Shown: positions 36,772 through 49,852, numbered from the stretch's first letter. The stretch: 64,000 nucleotides of DNA from Mycoplana rhizolycopersici (GCF_013378445.1 NZ_JABXYK010000017.1:1-64000); one strand, 5' to 3'. Notes: generated from the letters alone by a model not told the origin. Program-made: numbers and translations.

Positions 36772-37674
36772 ATGGCGCGCTCGGACCGACCTTTCTCCCG
36801 CTCGCTGATCAAGCTCGGCGCCCGGCTCTTTCTCGGCCGGAACCTCGCCCATGCGCAGGACTGGTTCCCGGGGCTTTCGATCGACGGGAAGCGGGTGCTG
36901 CACTATCGCAGCCAGCCGGTGGTCGGGCTCGAGGGGACGGACATTCTTCTCGATGGTTCGCGCGAGTGGATCCATATCATAGGCTCCGGGCCGTCCGTCG
37001 CCGGCGCAGATCTCTCCCGCCTCGATCCGCGCGGTGCGATACTTCTGAACGGTGCCATTCATCTCGCCGGCGGCCCGGTTGCCTCGCCGCTCGCCATTGC
37101 GGTGGAGGACGAACGCTTCGTCCATCGGCATTTCGACCTGATGCGGGAGAAGATCGCGGCAGGCCAGGCCTGCCTGTTCTCGGTCGCAGCCTTAAGGGCG
37201 ATCTGCGAGCACGATCGCGGCTGGCTCGCCGACAAGCGCGTGGTCCTGATCAACGATATTCGCAAGCCCTACGGTCTGCCGCGCCGCACGCCCGCACAGA
37301 TCGGCGGGCTGGATTTCGTGCGGCTGGATCCGACCGGTGAATACGGCTTTTCGCTTCAGCCCGATCGCGGCGTGTTCCAGGGCGGATCGGTGGCCGTATC
37401 AGTGCTGCAGTTCGCGGTGGCGTTGCGCCCGATGATGATCGGCTTCGTCGGTATCGATATCCGCAACGCCAGGCAGCCGCGGTTCTATGAAGAGAAGGGC
37501 ACATCGGCATTTTCCGGCGTGGCCGATGCCGAAGGCCGCATTCTCGGACACATCGCTCTGGCAAAGGCCGTGGCCGAAGAGCAGGGCATCGGGTTAGTCA
37601 ACTTTTCACCGGTCTCGGCGCTGGCCGACATCGCAATCGCCTATGACGACCGGCTGGTGCGAACCGGCGTCTGA
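36772..37674 (+). CDS. LPS-locus protein of unknown function (MptE/DUF115-like fold)
   Basis: A 300-residue soluble protein. WIHIIGSGPSVAGADLSRLD and GAILLNGAIHLAG followed by SPLAIAVEDERFV resemble proteins with a Rossmann-like GxGxS start found in DUF115/MptE families and polysaccharide loci. The C-terminal MMIGFVGIDIRNARQPRFYE fits the same fold. It sits where Sinorhizobium has LPS core genes, next to an lpsB-like glycosyltransferase, so a role in LPS core or surface sugars is plausible. It ends convergently with lpsB, 10 bp apart. Confidence 0.75.
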   Translation: MARSDRPFSRSLIKLGARLFLGRNLAHAQDWFPGLSIDGKRVLHYRSQPVVGLEGTDILLDGSREWIHIIGSGPSVAGADLSRLDPRGAILLNGAIHLAGGPVASPLAIAVEDERFVHRHFDLMREKIAAGQACLFSVAALRAICEHDRGWLADKRVVLINDIRKPYGLPRRTPAQIGGLDFVRLDPTGEYGFSLQPDRGVFQGGSVAVSVLQFAVALRPMMIGFVGIDIRNARQPRFYEEKGTSAFSGVADAEGRILGHIALAKAVAEEQGIGLVNFSPVSALADIAIAYDDRLVRTGV

Positions 37675-37684
37675 CCGCTGGCCG

Positions 37685-38761
37685 TCAGGACAGCAGCCGC
37701 CGGTAGACTTCCCCGATGGCGCGGGCTTCCTTTTCGAGCGCAAATTTGGCGCGCACGTGGTCCAGCGCCTTGCGTCCCGCCGCAAGCGTTGCATCCGGGT
37801 CGGCCATGTAGCGGCCGATCGCGTTCGTCATGGCGGTGCCGTCGCCTGCCGGAACGACCGCGCCGGTCACGCCTTCGATGGTCATTTCCGCATAGGCGCC
37901 GGCATCGGAGGTGACGACGGCCGTCTGCGAGGCCATGGCTTCGAGCGGGGTGAGGCCGAAGCCTTCGTTGCGGGAGGGCGCCACGTAGAGCGCCAGTCGC
38001 CGGTACCAGGGCTTGATGTCGTCGACCTCGCCGAGAAAGACAATGCGGGACGAAAGGCCGGCGGCTGCGATCTGCGCCTTCAGGTCGTCCGCAAACCCCT
38101 TGTGTTCGGGCGTGATTCGACCGGAAATAACGGCCGTCCATTCCGGATGGTGCGGCAGGAGCTCGATCATCGCGCGGACGAACAGGTCCGTGCCCTTCTG
38201 GTGACGCACGCGGCCGAAGCAGCCGACCAGATATTTTCCCGGCAGCCCGGCAGCCTCAATCGTGTCTTCGGCGCCCTGCGGCGGATGGAAGCGCTCCAGA
38301 TCGACGCCGTGCTGGATGACGGTATGCGGCACCTCGAGATAGGAGCCGGAGCGTTCGCTGGTGGCGATCACCGCGTCCATGCGGCTGATCAGGAACTTTG
38401 TATAGCGGCTGTGGCGACGCTGGGCGGCGGAGGTGAAGAGAAGCTTCAGCGGCATGCGCAGCACGTCGCGCAGCAGGATCCCCGGCAGCATTTCGGTGTT
38501 GCGGCGCGCATGCCAGACGCGATGGCTGCGGCCGGCAGGAGGGCGCCAGAGCGAAACCAGATCGCGGAAACGCATGTGCGGCAGGTCGCGCGGCAGGCCG
38601 GGACCGAGCGTGGCGACGCGCTGGCCGAGCAAGCGCTGCATCGGTACCAGCTGGATGATCGTTGAGGTGACGCCGGAAAGGCGGCGCTTGAAATTCGGCG
38701 CGATGGCGTCGACATCGGCAATGTCGACGCCGCCTTCGTTATCTGGCAGCCTGCCTGTCAT
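37685..38761 (-). CDS. lpsB: LPS core glycosyltransferase, LpsB/LpcC-like (GT4)
   Basis: A 358-residue GT-B enzyme. The C-terminal half has KYLVGCFGRVRHQKGTDLFV and the GT4 E-x7-E motif in SRNEGFGLTPLEAMA, and the N-terminal half has RVWHARRNTEMLPG. LpsB/LpcC of rhizobia is a mannosyltransferase of the LPS core. The ATG at 38761 is taken because the longer frame would run into greA. It starts 10 bp after the greA stop, an order also seen in Sinorhizobium. Confidence 0.85.
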   Translation of the reverse strand: MTGRLPDNEGGVDIADVDAIAPNFKRRLSGVTSTIIQLVPMQRLLGQRVATLGPGLPRDLPHMRFRDLVSLWRPPAGRSHRVWHARRNTEMLPGILLRDVLRMPLKLLFTSAAQRRHSRYTKFLISRMDAVIATSERSGSYLEVPHTVIQHGVDLERFHPPQGAEDTIEAAGLPGKYLVGCFGRVRHQKGTDLFVRAMIELLPHHPEWTAVISGRITPEHKGFADDLKAQIAAAGLSSRIVFLGEVDDIKPWYRRLALYVAPSRNEGFGLTPLEAMASQTAVVTSDAGAYAEMTIEGVTGAVVPAGDGTAMTNAIGRYMADPDATLAAGRKALDHVRAKFALEKEARAIGEVYRRLLS

Positions 38762-38771
38762 GCTGACGGCA

Positions 38772-39248
38772 TCAACCCCAGCTGATCGAGAGGATCTCGT
38801 AGGCCTTGGAGCCGCCGGGCGCGTTGACCTCGATCGATTCACCGACCTCCTTGCCGATCAGCGCACGCGCGATCGGGGACGAGATCGAGATGCGGCCGGC
38901 CTTCACGTCAGCTTCCTGGTCGCCGACGATCTGGTAGACCTTCTCTTCCTCGGTGTCCTCGTCGACGAGCTTCACCTTGGCGCCGAACTTGACCGTGTCG
39001 CCGGACATCTTGGAGAGGTCGATCACCTCGGCGCGCGCGGTCAGGTCCTCGAGCTCGGTGATCCGGCCTTCGTTGTGGCTCTGCGCTTCCTTGGCGGCAT
39101 GGTATTCGGCGTTCTCCGAAAGGTCGCCATGGGCGCGGGCTTCGGAAATTGCCTCGATGATTCGCGGGCGCTCCTCCTGCTGGCGCCAGCGCAGTTCTTC
39201 CTGCAGCTTGACGAAACCGCCCTGAGTCATCGGTACCTTTTCGACCAT
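38772..39248 (-). CDS. greA: Transcription elongation factor GreA
   Basis: A 158-residue factor that stimulates transcript cleavage by backtracked RNA polymerase. The N-terminal coiled coil is visible ([19 protein letters not shown] and the acidic tip [18 protein letters not shown]), as is the FKBP-like C-terminus ([25 protein letters not shown]). The ATG at 39248 follows AAAGGAAA. It leads the greA-lpsB pair. Confidence 0.96.
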   Translation of the reverse strand: MVEKVPMTQGGFVKLQEELRWRQQEERPRIIEAISEARAHGDLSENAEYHAAKEAQSHNEGRITELEDLTARAEVIDLSKMSGDTVKFGAKVKLVDEDTEEEKVYQIVGDQEADVKAGRISISSPIARALIGKEVGESIEVNAPGGSKAYEILSISWG

Positions 39249-39606
39249 TTTCCTTTGTCCTTTCGCCGTGCCCGCCTTGTGGCAGACACAAAACAAAACA
39301 GGTCCCGAAGGCAAACTTCGGAACCATGTTCAGATCTAACTTCGGTGCTTATAGCAGATCGTCATGATCGATGGCCAGATAATTCGCACCACGCAAGTTG
39401 TGTGCCGGATAATCGGCGTCTCCTGCGGGAGAAACGGCCGGAGGGCATCCGCCGGGCGACGGGCGATCTGCGCCTGACGATCGAGGAAGCCGCCGAAGCG
39501 ACATTGATGGCGGATTGCTAGCTCGACAACATACCGCGACACCCTCTCACCATGTGTGCCGATCGGTGCTATGAGCCTGCCAAATCGTATCCTGGAGACC
39601 CAATCC
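39249..39606. other. Intergenic region upstream of greA
   Basis: 358 bp containing the greA promoter region and no strongly supported gene. A plus-strand frame at 39402-39521 (39 codons from a GTG, ending in an EEAAEATLMADC-like tail) has coding-like composition but no recognisable family; it might be a remnant. Confidence 0.35.
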
Positions 39607-39852
39607 GTGAGCAACAACTGGAACAAGGCCGTGACTTTGGCGCTGGAAGCACCGGGCAAATTCACGACCATAAGCAACATTCAACAGGCCTCATGGGCGC
39701 TCATCGAGGATTGGCCGCTTGAAGAGGGCGAGGCGCTGGACCGGGCCCTGCTCGTCATCGAGGCGGCGATGAAGGGTAAGAAGACGCCCGAAGAAGCCAG
39801 GTTCGCATTCATCGCCGCGGCGCATGAGGCCGGGATCGAGATCAGAGAGTGA
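39607..39852 (+). CDS. DUF982 family protein
   Basis: An 81-residue protein with the layout of the rhizobial DUF982 family: W near the start, TISNIQQASWALIEDWP, then RALLVIEAAMKGKKTPEEARFAFIAAAHEAG. Members are numerous in Rhizobiales and their function is unknown. The GTG at 39607 follows TGGAG; an in-frame ATG at 39571 is an alternative. Confidence 0.8.
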   Translation: MSNNWNKAVTLALEAPGKFTTISNIQQASWALIEDWPLEEGEALDRALLVIEAAMKGKKTPEEARFAFIAAAHEAGIEIRE

Positions 39853-39969
39853 ACATGTAGGAAAGTGCGGTTGCAGATTGCGGCCGGTGCCAGTGGCAGG
39901 CTAGGTCGTCATTCGTGACTGTGTGCCGCCATGTTCAGTCGCGGCGTACCCGGAAAAAGCGCCGGCACT

Positions 39970-41166
39970 CTATTGGAGGCAGCTTCCAGCATTGCTCTTT
40001 GTAGCCGGCGCCAGCAGATATAGCCCTTCTGTGCTTGAGACGAGCAGACCTCGTGAATTCGGCATTGCGCCTTGGCTCGTGACGCGGCCGGTGAGTTCCT
40101 TGCTCCGCGGTATGAGCTTCCAGGCACCTTGCGGCTCGAGGGTGAATATACCGGCCGACGAGAACAGCACCAGATTTTGGTCGGGCGGATATTCTTGGAC
40201 ATCAGTGAGCTCAACGTGGGCCGCGTCAAACGGGAGTTCAAAGGGGATGCTGGCTTCCTCGTGCTGGCGCCAGAGACCTGAGGATCGCCAGGCGAATCGA
40301 TTTTCGCCTATCTCAGGTCCGGGATGAAGTTTGGGTACCTTTGTCGGAGCGGGGCGTTGTCGAACGATGTGCGCATCTTCCACTGGCGAAAAGCGGCCGG
40401 AAGCGTCCTTGCCTGGCGGCGAAACCGTGAACTCGTTCCAGTACGTCTTTATATGGATTTTCCCGTCCCGGCTGCGGCCGACCTTCACGACATAGTCCCA
40501 TTCTTCCAAGGTGGCCAGCAGGACGGTGTGTCCGCTATCGTCCCGCAGAAATACTTTTTCTCGCGGGTTCAGGATAAGAGCGCTGAACTCGGGTAAATCG
40601 AACACTTTCCCCGGCCTGCCTACGGCATCTAGCGGCAGGTCCGTCAGGCGCAACTGGCTATCGAGGAGATAAATTCCAGTTCGATCGGACACTACAAATC
40701 CGCCGAGACGAGGCACATAGGTGACGGCATGCGGGGCTTGCAGGGGGCCATCATCTGCGGCGTAAAGAGGCGTGAACTGCGTCCCTCCGGCGCGGATCAT
40801 AAATACGCCCTCGGAGGAGTTAATTCCGATGACATTTCCCGTAGATGGATCTGCTGCGTAGCTGTCGTGAACCAGGTTTCGCGGGAATTCACCGCCGAAG
40901 CGTATGAACCGGTTGCTTTCGTCAATCGTCCATACGCCTCCTCGATTCATTGCATAGACGATAGGCCTTGATATGCCGTCGAAAGCAAGAAACCTGGACA
41001 CCATTCGCCAAGTTTCTCCGATATCCTGCTGCGTTGGCTGCCCGTCTTCGACGGGAATGAGACAGAGTTCCCCTGATTGCACATCCGATGCAGCAGCCGA
41101 CTGCGGCAACAGCAGCGAAAAGAGCGACGTCGAGAAAATTGATGTTGCCAACAATATGCGGAGCAT
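39970..41166 (-). CDS. Secreted beta-propeller-like protein of unknown function
   Basis: A 398-residue protein with a signal peptide (ILLATSIFSTSLFSLLLPQSAAA). The mature part is beta-rich with propeller-like strokes such as NRGGVWTIDESNRFIRF, SSEGVFMIRAGG, SDRTGIYLLDSQL and SSTEGLYLLAPAT. The ATG at 41166 follows GAGG and begins the signal peptide; upstream starts do not fit. Codon use is less GC-rich than in neighbouring genes, which suggests acquisition from elsewhere. No named family was recognised. Confidence 0.78.
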   Translation of the reverse strand: MLRILLATSIFSTSLFSLLLPQSAAASDVQSGELCLIPVEDGQPTQQDIGETWRMVSRFLAFDGISRPIVYAMNRGGVWTIDESNRFIRFGGEFPRNLVHDSYAADPSTGNVIGINSSEGVFMIRAGGTQFTPLYAADDGPLQAPHAVTYVPRLGGFVVSDRTGIYLLDSQLRLTDLPLDAVGRPGKVFDLPEFSALILNPREKVFLRDDSGHTVLLATLEEWDYVVKVGRSRDGKIHIKTYWNEFTVSPPGKDASGRFSPVEDAHIVRQRPAPTKVPKLHPGPEIGENRFAWRSSGLWRQHEEASIPFELPFDAAHVELTDVQEYPPDQNLVLFSSAGIFTLEPQGAWKLIPRSKELTGRVTSQGAMPNSRGLLVSSTEGLYLLAPATKSNAGSCLQ

Positions 41167-41244
41167 CTGACACCTCTTCAGCGGCCGATACATAAGGAAG
41201 TCCAATATTCTTACCACAGGTTGCGCCTGCGCTGAGCTACTTCC

Positions 41245-42813
41245 TCAATGCGCCGCGGCGATGGCTTTCTCGTCGATATGCGCGCGGGCATAGATTCCGC
41301 GTGCCACCGCGGCAAGCGCGAGCAGCGTGACGGAGGCCAGCAGGCAGCTTGCGGCAAAGCCGTTGGAGAAGGACTGGCGCGCAGCCTCCAGCCAGGCGGG
41401 CACGGCGGCTTCCCCAAGCACGTCCACACCCAGTGTCCTCGCGGTATCGACCGCACCGCCGATCGTCGCCTTCACCGCCGCCGCCTCAGCGGGGGCGAGG
41501 CCTGCGACGTCCACGCCGCCCATCAGCATGCGGTAGATCAACGTGCCGAAACTGCCGAGCAGGGCGATGCCGAGCGCGCCGCCGAATTCGGCGCTGGTCT
41601 CCGAGATCGCCGAAGCTGAGCCGGATCGTTCCGGCGGTGCGGTGCCGACGATCAGCCCCGTGGTCGTCAGCACCACCGGCACGAAGCCGACGGCGATGAT
41701 CATCGTCGCGCCGAGCACGCCGTAGATGTTCTCGAACCAGGCGGCGACCGCCATCACCAGCGTTCCCGCGGCGTTGACGACCAGCCCCAGCAAGACGGTC
41801 CTGACGGGTCCGAAGCGGTTGGTGAAGCGATAGGCCTGGAGCGACATGACCGTAAAGACGATCGACGACGGTACGGACCAGAGCGCGGCTTCCAGCGGGG
41901 AAAGGCCGAGCACGAACTGGAGAAACAGGTTCTGGTAGAGAAAGACGCCGAAGACGAAGAACATGCCGGCAAGGTTCACCAGCAGGGAGGCGGTGAAGGC
42001 CGGGATGTGGAAGAGTTTCAGGTCGATCAGCGGGTGGGACAGGGTCTGCTGGCGGCGGGCAAACAGCCATCCGAACGCAAACCCGGCCGCGATCGGCAGC
42101 AGATGGCGCAGATGGAACCCGTCTGCCGCCATGTGCTTCAGGCCGTAGATGATCGGCAGAACGGTTGCCAGTGACAGGAACACGCTCGGCAGATCAAGCC
42201 GGGCGCCGTCCGGGCTCTTGTATTCCGGCAACAGCCGCGGGGCGACGAGTAGCAGGACCAGCATGACCGGGATATTGATGAGAAACACCGCCCCCCAATG
42301 GAAATGCTGAAGCAGGAAGCCGCCCAGCAACGGCCCGATGAGACCGCCAAGCGAGAAAGCCGTTCCCCAGACGCCGATGGCGCGGTTTCGCTCCGCGTCG
42401 TTCCTGAAAAGGTTGACGATCAGCGACAGGGTCGACGGCGCGATCGTGGCACCGGCAATGCCGAGCAGCGCGCGCGACACGATGAGCTGCTGTGCGGTGG
42501 AGGAGAAGGCTGCAAGCGCCGAGGCCACCCCGAAGGCGAAGGCCCCGATCAGCAGCACCCGCCGGCGGCCGATCCGGTCTCCCAGCGTCCCCATGGTAAC
42601 CAGGAAGCCCGCGACCATGAAACCGTAGATGTCGTTGATCCAGAGCAGCTGCGATGCGGACGGGTCGAGATCGGCGACGATGGCAGGCGTCGCCAGGAAC
42701 AGGATGGACAGGTCCATCGAGTAGATCAGGCAGGCAATCGACAGCACGCCGAGGCCGATCCACTCCCGGCGGCCGGCAAGGGGCTGTCCCGCGTCCTGCG
42801 ATGGCGTCTGCAT
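41245..42813 (-). CDS. DHA2-family multidrug efflux MFS transporter (SmvA/QacA-like)
   Basis: A 522-residue inner-membrane protein with 14 predicted helices. Motif A (GTLGDRIGRRRVL), the TM1 motif SMDLSILFLATPAI and motif C (GTAFSLGGLIGPLLGG) place it in DHA2 proton-coupled drug exporters near SmvA and QacA, which export quaternary ammonium compounds, dyes and antiseptics. GGGAGGACC precedes the ATG. No linked regulator was seen. Confidence 0.92.
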   Translation of the reverse strand: MQTPSQDAGQPLAGRREWIGLGVLSIACLIYSMDLSILFLATPAIVADLDPSASQLLWINDIYGFMVAGFLVTMGTLGDRIGRRRVLLIGAFAFGVASALAAFSSTAQQLIVSRALLGIAGATIAPSTLSLIVNLFRNDAERNRAIGVWGTAFSLGGLIGPLLGGFLLQHFHWGAVFLINIPVMLVLLLVAPRLLPEYKSPDGARLDLPSVFLSLATVLPIIYGLKHMAADGFHLRHLLPIAAGFAFGWLFARRQQTLSHPLIDLKLFHIPAFTASLLVNLAGMFFVFGVFLYQNLFLQFVLGLSPLEAALWSVPSSIVFTVMSLQAYRFTNRFGPVRTVLLGLVVNAAGTLVMAVAAWFENIYGVLGATMIIAVGFVPVVLTTTGLIVGTAPPERSGSASAISETSAEFGGALGIALLGSFGTLIYRMLMGGVDVAGLAPAEAAAVKATIGGAVDTARTLGVDVLGEAAVPAWLEAARQSFSNGFAASCLLASVTLLALAAVARGIYARAHIDEKAIAAAH

Positions 42814-43174
42814 GATGGTCCTCCCGGCCCGAGACAGGCGATGTAAGCCGCTGCCGGGGTTTGGTAACCGGCCGGCCCCCGAAAAACAACCGGCGTCGGA
42901 AATAGAACGCGCGTCGAAGCGCCCCCATCGTCATTGACAATGGGCTCGACCGAAACGAATGCAATCCTGTCCGTCATGCCGGGCTCGATCCGGCATCCCG
43001 TAGCGCGATGTCTATCGCGCGAAAGAAACTTTTCCGATCGATGGCTTGATTGTTCTGGATCCCGGCTCAAGGCAGGGAAGGCGGTGGTGAATGCGGTCCG
43101 GTCGGATCACACGTATCGGCCCGGCAACTTTTTTTGGCAATCTGGCGGGCGCCCGGAGCGCCCGCCATTGTTTG
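42814..43174. other. Intergenic region with rhizobial palindromic repeat and carB hairpin
   Basis: 361 bp without a gene. Around 42960-43080 are short palindromic blocks typical of rhizobial repeats (TGCCGGGCTCGATCCGGCAT, then a GGATCCCGGCTCAAGGC-like block). At 43143-43167 a perfect 10-bp stem lies eight bases after the carB stop and probably ends or stabilises that transcript, though no T-run follows. Confidence 0.5.
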
Positions 43175-46660
<3,486 letters not shown>

Positions 46661-46993
46661 GGCTCTATCCGTTCTTTAGCCTGCGCGAAAAACCGGCCAG
46701 GGTGGGAAGGTCACCGGCCGGGGCGCGAAAGCTTGGTCTTTAAAGGCTAGAAGCGGCTTATAGGCAAATGCGTTGCGGAGCGAAACCCCGAAAATTCCAG
46801 AATCGACAGAATAGAGAAGCGTGCGCGATCGCGCGTGCGGTCAGGGGATTTGCCCCATCGGTACTCGAGCACCGCCGGGTGGAAGACGGAGCGCAATTCG
46901 TTTTGCAACCGTCGCGTCCCGCCCTATAAGTGAATTGTCTGGAACGAAACCCGGTCTGCGGCGTTCCGGCGGGGCGCAAGAGAGGGAACGGTC
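46661..46993. other. Divergent intergenic region between carB and the metallopeptidase gene
   Basis: 333 bp with promoters of both genes and no supported gene. A GCGCGATCGCGC palindrome lies near 46825-46836. I found no ArgR- or PyrR-type signal. Confidence 0.35.
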
Positions 46994-47929
46994 ATGGAGT
47001 GGAAGGGACGCCGTCAGTCCGGCAACGTCGAGGATCAGCGCGGGGCCGGGGGGGCGCGCAGCAATCCCTTCGGCCGCGGCGGCGGTTTCCGTATTCCCAT
47101 GGGCGGTGGCCCTCGTCGGACCGGCGGTTTCAGCTTCGGCACGATCATCTTTCTCGTCGTGATCTATTTCGTCCTCAGGATGATGGGCGTCGATCTCTTG
47201 CAGGTGCTGGGCGAGGGCGGTGGCGGACAGACGAACCTGCCGGGCTTCGAACAGACCGAAAGTGGTTCGCGCGCGAATTCGCCAGCGCAGGAGGAGACCA
47301 AGCAGTTCATGGCGACGGTCCTTGCCGAGACGGAGGACGTCTGGAACGGCATCTTCCAGGCCAGCGGCGAAAACTACCAGGAGCCGAAGCTCGTGCTGTT
47401 TTCCGGCAGCATCCAGTCGGCCTGCGGCTTCGCTTCGGCGGCCTCCGGACCGTTCTACTGCCCCGGCGACCGCAAGGTCTATCTGGACATGAGCTTCTTC
47501 GACGAACTGGCCAACCGCTTCGATGCGGCCGGCGATTTCGCCCAGGCCTATGTCGTCGCCCATGAGGTCGGCCATCACGTCCAGAACCTGACGGGTGTCC
47601 TGCCGCAGTTCAATCGCGCCCGGCAGAGCATGAGCGAAGCCGAGGCCAACCAGATGTCGATCCGCGTCGAGCTACAGGCCGATTGCTATGCCGGCATCTG
47701 GGGCAAGTACACCGAGCAGAAGGGGCTGCTGGATACCGGCGACTTGCAGGAGGCGCTGAACGCCGCCGTGCAGATCGGCGACGACACGATCCAGAAGCGC
47801 ATGCAGGGCTATGTCGTGCCGGAAAGCTTCAACCACGGCACCTCCGAACAGCGCATGCGCTGGTTCAAGCGCGGCTTCGACAGCGGCCGCGTCCAGGATT
47901 GCGACACGTTTCGCGTCGCCGACCCTTGA
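46994..47929 (+). CDS. YpfJ-type neutral zinc metallopeptidase
   Basis: A 311-residue membrane-anchored protein: glycine/arginine-rich N-terminus, one membrane segment (about 48-64) and a zinc peptidase-like domain with HEVGHH at 190-195 and a conserved downstream ELQADCYAGIW that supplies a third ligand region. The family (YpfJ/KPN_02809) is annotated as putative neutral zinc metallopeptidase; substrates are unknown. GAGGGAACGGTC precedes the ATG. Confidence 0.9.
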   Translation: MEWKGRRQSGNVEDQRGAGGARSNPFGRGGGFRIPMGGGPRRTGGFSFGTIIFLVVIYFVLRMMGVDLLQVLGEGGGGQTNLPGFEQTESGSRANSPAQEETKQFMATVLAETEDVWNGIFQASGENYQEPKLVLFSGSIQSACGFASAASGPFYCPGDRKVYLDMSFFDELANRFDAAGDFAQAYVVAHEVGHHVQNLTGVLPQFNRARQSMSEAEANQMSIRVELQADCYAGIWGKYTEQKGLLDTGDLQEALNAAVQIGDDTIQKRMQGYVVPESFNHGTSEQRMRWFKRGFDSGRVQDCDTFRVADP

Positions 47930-48007
47930 TGGCGCCGAAGGCAGGGGCAGTCAGCATAGCCCCTGCCACTGCACGTCAAAACCCGGCATGGTGATTGAAG
48001 GATATAC

Positions 48008-48023
48008 TTAATCGCTAATTAAC
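48008..48023 (+). promoter_or_regulatory. CtrA-binding box upstream of the chemoreceptor gene
   Basis: TTAA-N7-TTAAC matches the full consensus of the alphaproteobacterial cell-cycle regulator CtrA. It lies 92 bp upstream of the chemoreceptor start, a normal promoter distance. CtrA controls motility and chemotaxis genes in many alphaproteobacteria, so activation of this gene is plausible. Confidence 0.65.
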
Positions 48024-48115
48024 GGTGTCCCACTAGTTTGCCTGCAGCGCGCGGCCATGCCTCTTCATCGAAGGTGCCCCGACCGAGACGCGCGTTGTCG
48101 TGGGAGTCCAACGAA

Positions 48116-49852
48116 ATGTCTCGCTTTCCGAAATTCGGCCTGGATGCCTCGGCCGTGCTTGAGGCCCTGAGCCGGTCGCAGGCCATCATCGAGTTCGATC
48201 TGGCTGGCAACATCCTGACGGCGAATGAAAATTTCTGCAGGGCAGTGGGCTATCAGCGATCCGAGATCGTCGGCCGCCACCACAGCATGTTCGTGCTTTC
48301 GGACGAGGCCGCTTCGCCTGAATACCGGGCGTTCTGGGCAAAGCTGGCGCGCGGCGAATATGACCAGTGCCAGTACCAGCGCCGGGCGAAGAACGGCCAG
48401 GAGATCTGGATCGAAGCTTCGTACAACCCCGTCTTCCGCCGCGGCAAGCCCTACAAGGTAATCAAGATCGCCACGGACATAAGCGCGGTCAAGCGCAAGA
48501 GCGTCGAGGACGAGGGCAAGCTGGCAGCGCTTTCGCGTGCACAGGCCGTGATCGAATTCAGCCCCGACGGAAAGATTCTTGGGGCCAACGAGAATTTCCT
48601 GGCCGCGCTCGGCTATGACGCCGAGGAAATCGTCGGGAAGCATCATTCGATGTTCTGCGAAGACGGATATGCGCATTCGCAGGAATATCGCGAATTCTGG
48701 GAAGAGCTTCGGGCGGGGCGGTTTTCGACCGGGCAGTTCATGCGGCTTGCAAAGGGCGGCAGGCGCGTCTTCATCCAGGCATCCTACAATCCGATCATCG
48801 ATGAGAAGGGGCGGGTCTGCAAAGTCGTCAAGTTCGCCCTCGACGTGACGGACCGCATGCATGCGGTGGAAGAACTCGGCGCGGCGCTGGAGCGGCTTTC
48901 TCACTGCAATATCCGCATCACGCTGGACGAGCCGTTCGTCGGCGAATTCGAAAGGCTGCGAAGGGATTTCAACAAGTCGATCGGCGAGTTCCAGAAGACG
49001 CTGGTCCACGTGCTCGGCCAGACCGGCGACCTCAGCAGAAGCAGCCAGGAAGTCCGCGAGGCCTCCGAGCTTCTGGCTGAACGCTCCCGGGAGCAGGCGG
49101 CGGCGCTTGAGGAGACGTCCGCAGCCCTTGGCGAGATCACTCGGACGGTCCACTCGTCGACCGAGAACACGAAGGAAACACGCCAGCTCGTCCAGAGGGC
49201 GCGGGCATCGACGGCTGCATCGACGGAGGTCGTTCAGCAGACGGTTGATGCCATGCAACGTATCGAAACTGCGTCCCGCGAGATAAGCCAGATCATCGGC
49301 GTCATCGACGAGATTGCATTCCAGACGAACCTTCTGGCTTTGAATGCGGGTGTGGAAGCCGCACGTGCGGGCGACGCGGGCAAGGGATTTGCCGTGGTCG
49401 CCCAGGAAGTGCGGGAGCTTGCCCAACGCTCCGCAAACGCCGCAAAGGAAATCAAGACGCTCATCAACAACTCGGGTGCGGGAGTTCTGGAAGGGGTGAG
49501 ACTGGTCGGCAAGACCGGCGAGGCGCTGAAGGAAATCGACGTGCTGGTGAAGGACATCGACGGCAATGTCGACAAGATCGCCAAGGCTGCCGATGAACAG
49601 ACGACGGGCCTCGGCGAAATCAGCAAGGCGGTCGGCCGGCTCGACCAGATGACTCAGCAGAATGCCGCCATGAGTTCGCGGACGACGGCGATCAGCAGCA
49701 CGCTGGCACAGGGCGCCGACGCCCTGGCGCAGTTGGTCAGCCTCTTCAAGCTGAACCGCCGTGCCATCCAGCGCGAAGACGGATCGTCCGTCAAGTCGAA
49801 CTACTCGGCCGGCGGGCGTGGCGGTCAAGATACCGGACGCGCCGCAGCTTGA
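48116..49852 (+). CDS. Soluble methyl-accepting chemotaxis protein with two PAS domains
   Basis: A 578-residue chemoreceptor without membrane segments. Two similar PAS domains (about 15-125 and 137-250) each contain A-x-x-E-F, N-x-N-F and Y-N-P motifs (EASYNPVF, QASYNPII). They are followed by a coiled coil and the signalling domain with the conserved hairpin EIAFQTNLLALNAGVEAARAG (about 398-420). Such proteins sense internal redox or metabolic state. The ATG at 48116 has GGGAG upstream; the longer frame lacks conservation. Confidence 0.93.
   Translation: MSRFPKFGLDASAVLEALSRSQAIIEFDLAGNILTANENFCRAVGYQRSEIVGRHHSMFVLSDEAASPEYRAFWAKLARGEYDQCQYQRRAKNGQEIWIEASYNPVFRRGKPYKVIKIATDISAVKRKSVEDEGKLAALSRAQAVIEFSPDGKILGANENFLAALGYDAEEIVGKHHSMFCEDGYAHSQEYREFWEELRAGRFSTGQFMRLAKGGRRVFIQASYNPIIDEKGRVCKVVKFALDVTDRMHAVEELGAALERLSHCNIRITLDEPFVGEFERLRRDFNKSIGEFQKTLVHVLGQTGDLSRSSQEVREASELLAERSREQAAALEETSAALGEITRTVHSSTENTKETRQLVQRARASTAASTEVVQQTVDAMQRIETASREISQIIGVIDEIAFQTNLLALNAGVEAARAGDAGKGFAVVAQEVRELAQRSANAAKEIKTLINNSGAGVLEGVRLVGKTGEALKEIDVLVKDIDGNVDKIAKAADEQTTGLGEISKAVGRLDQMTQQNAAMSSRTTAISSTLAQGADALAQLVSLFKLNRRAIQREDGSSVKSNYSAGGRGGQDTGRAAA

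Noticed and set aside
39402-39521. Possible 39-codon plus-strand ORF or gene remnant
   Set aside because: Composition looks coding, but there is no ribosome-binding site or recognisable family and the region probably carries the greA promoter.
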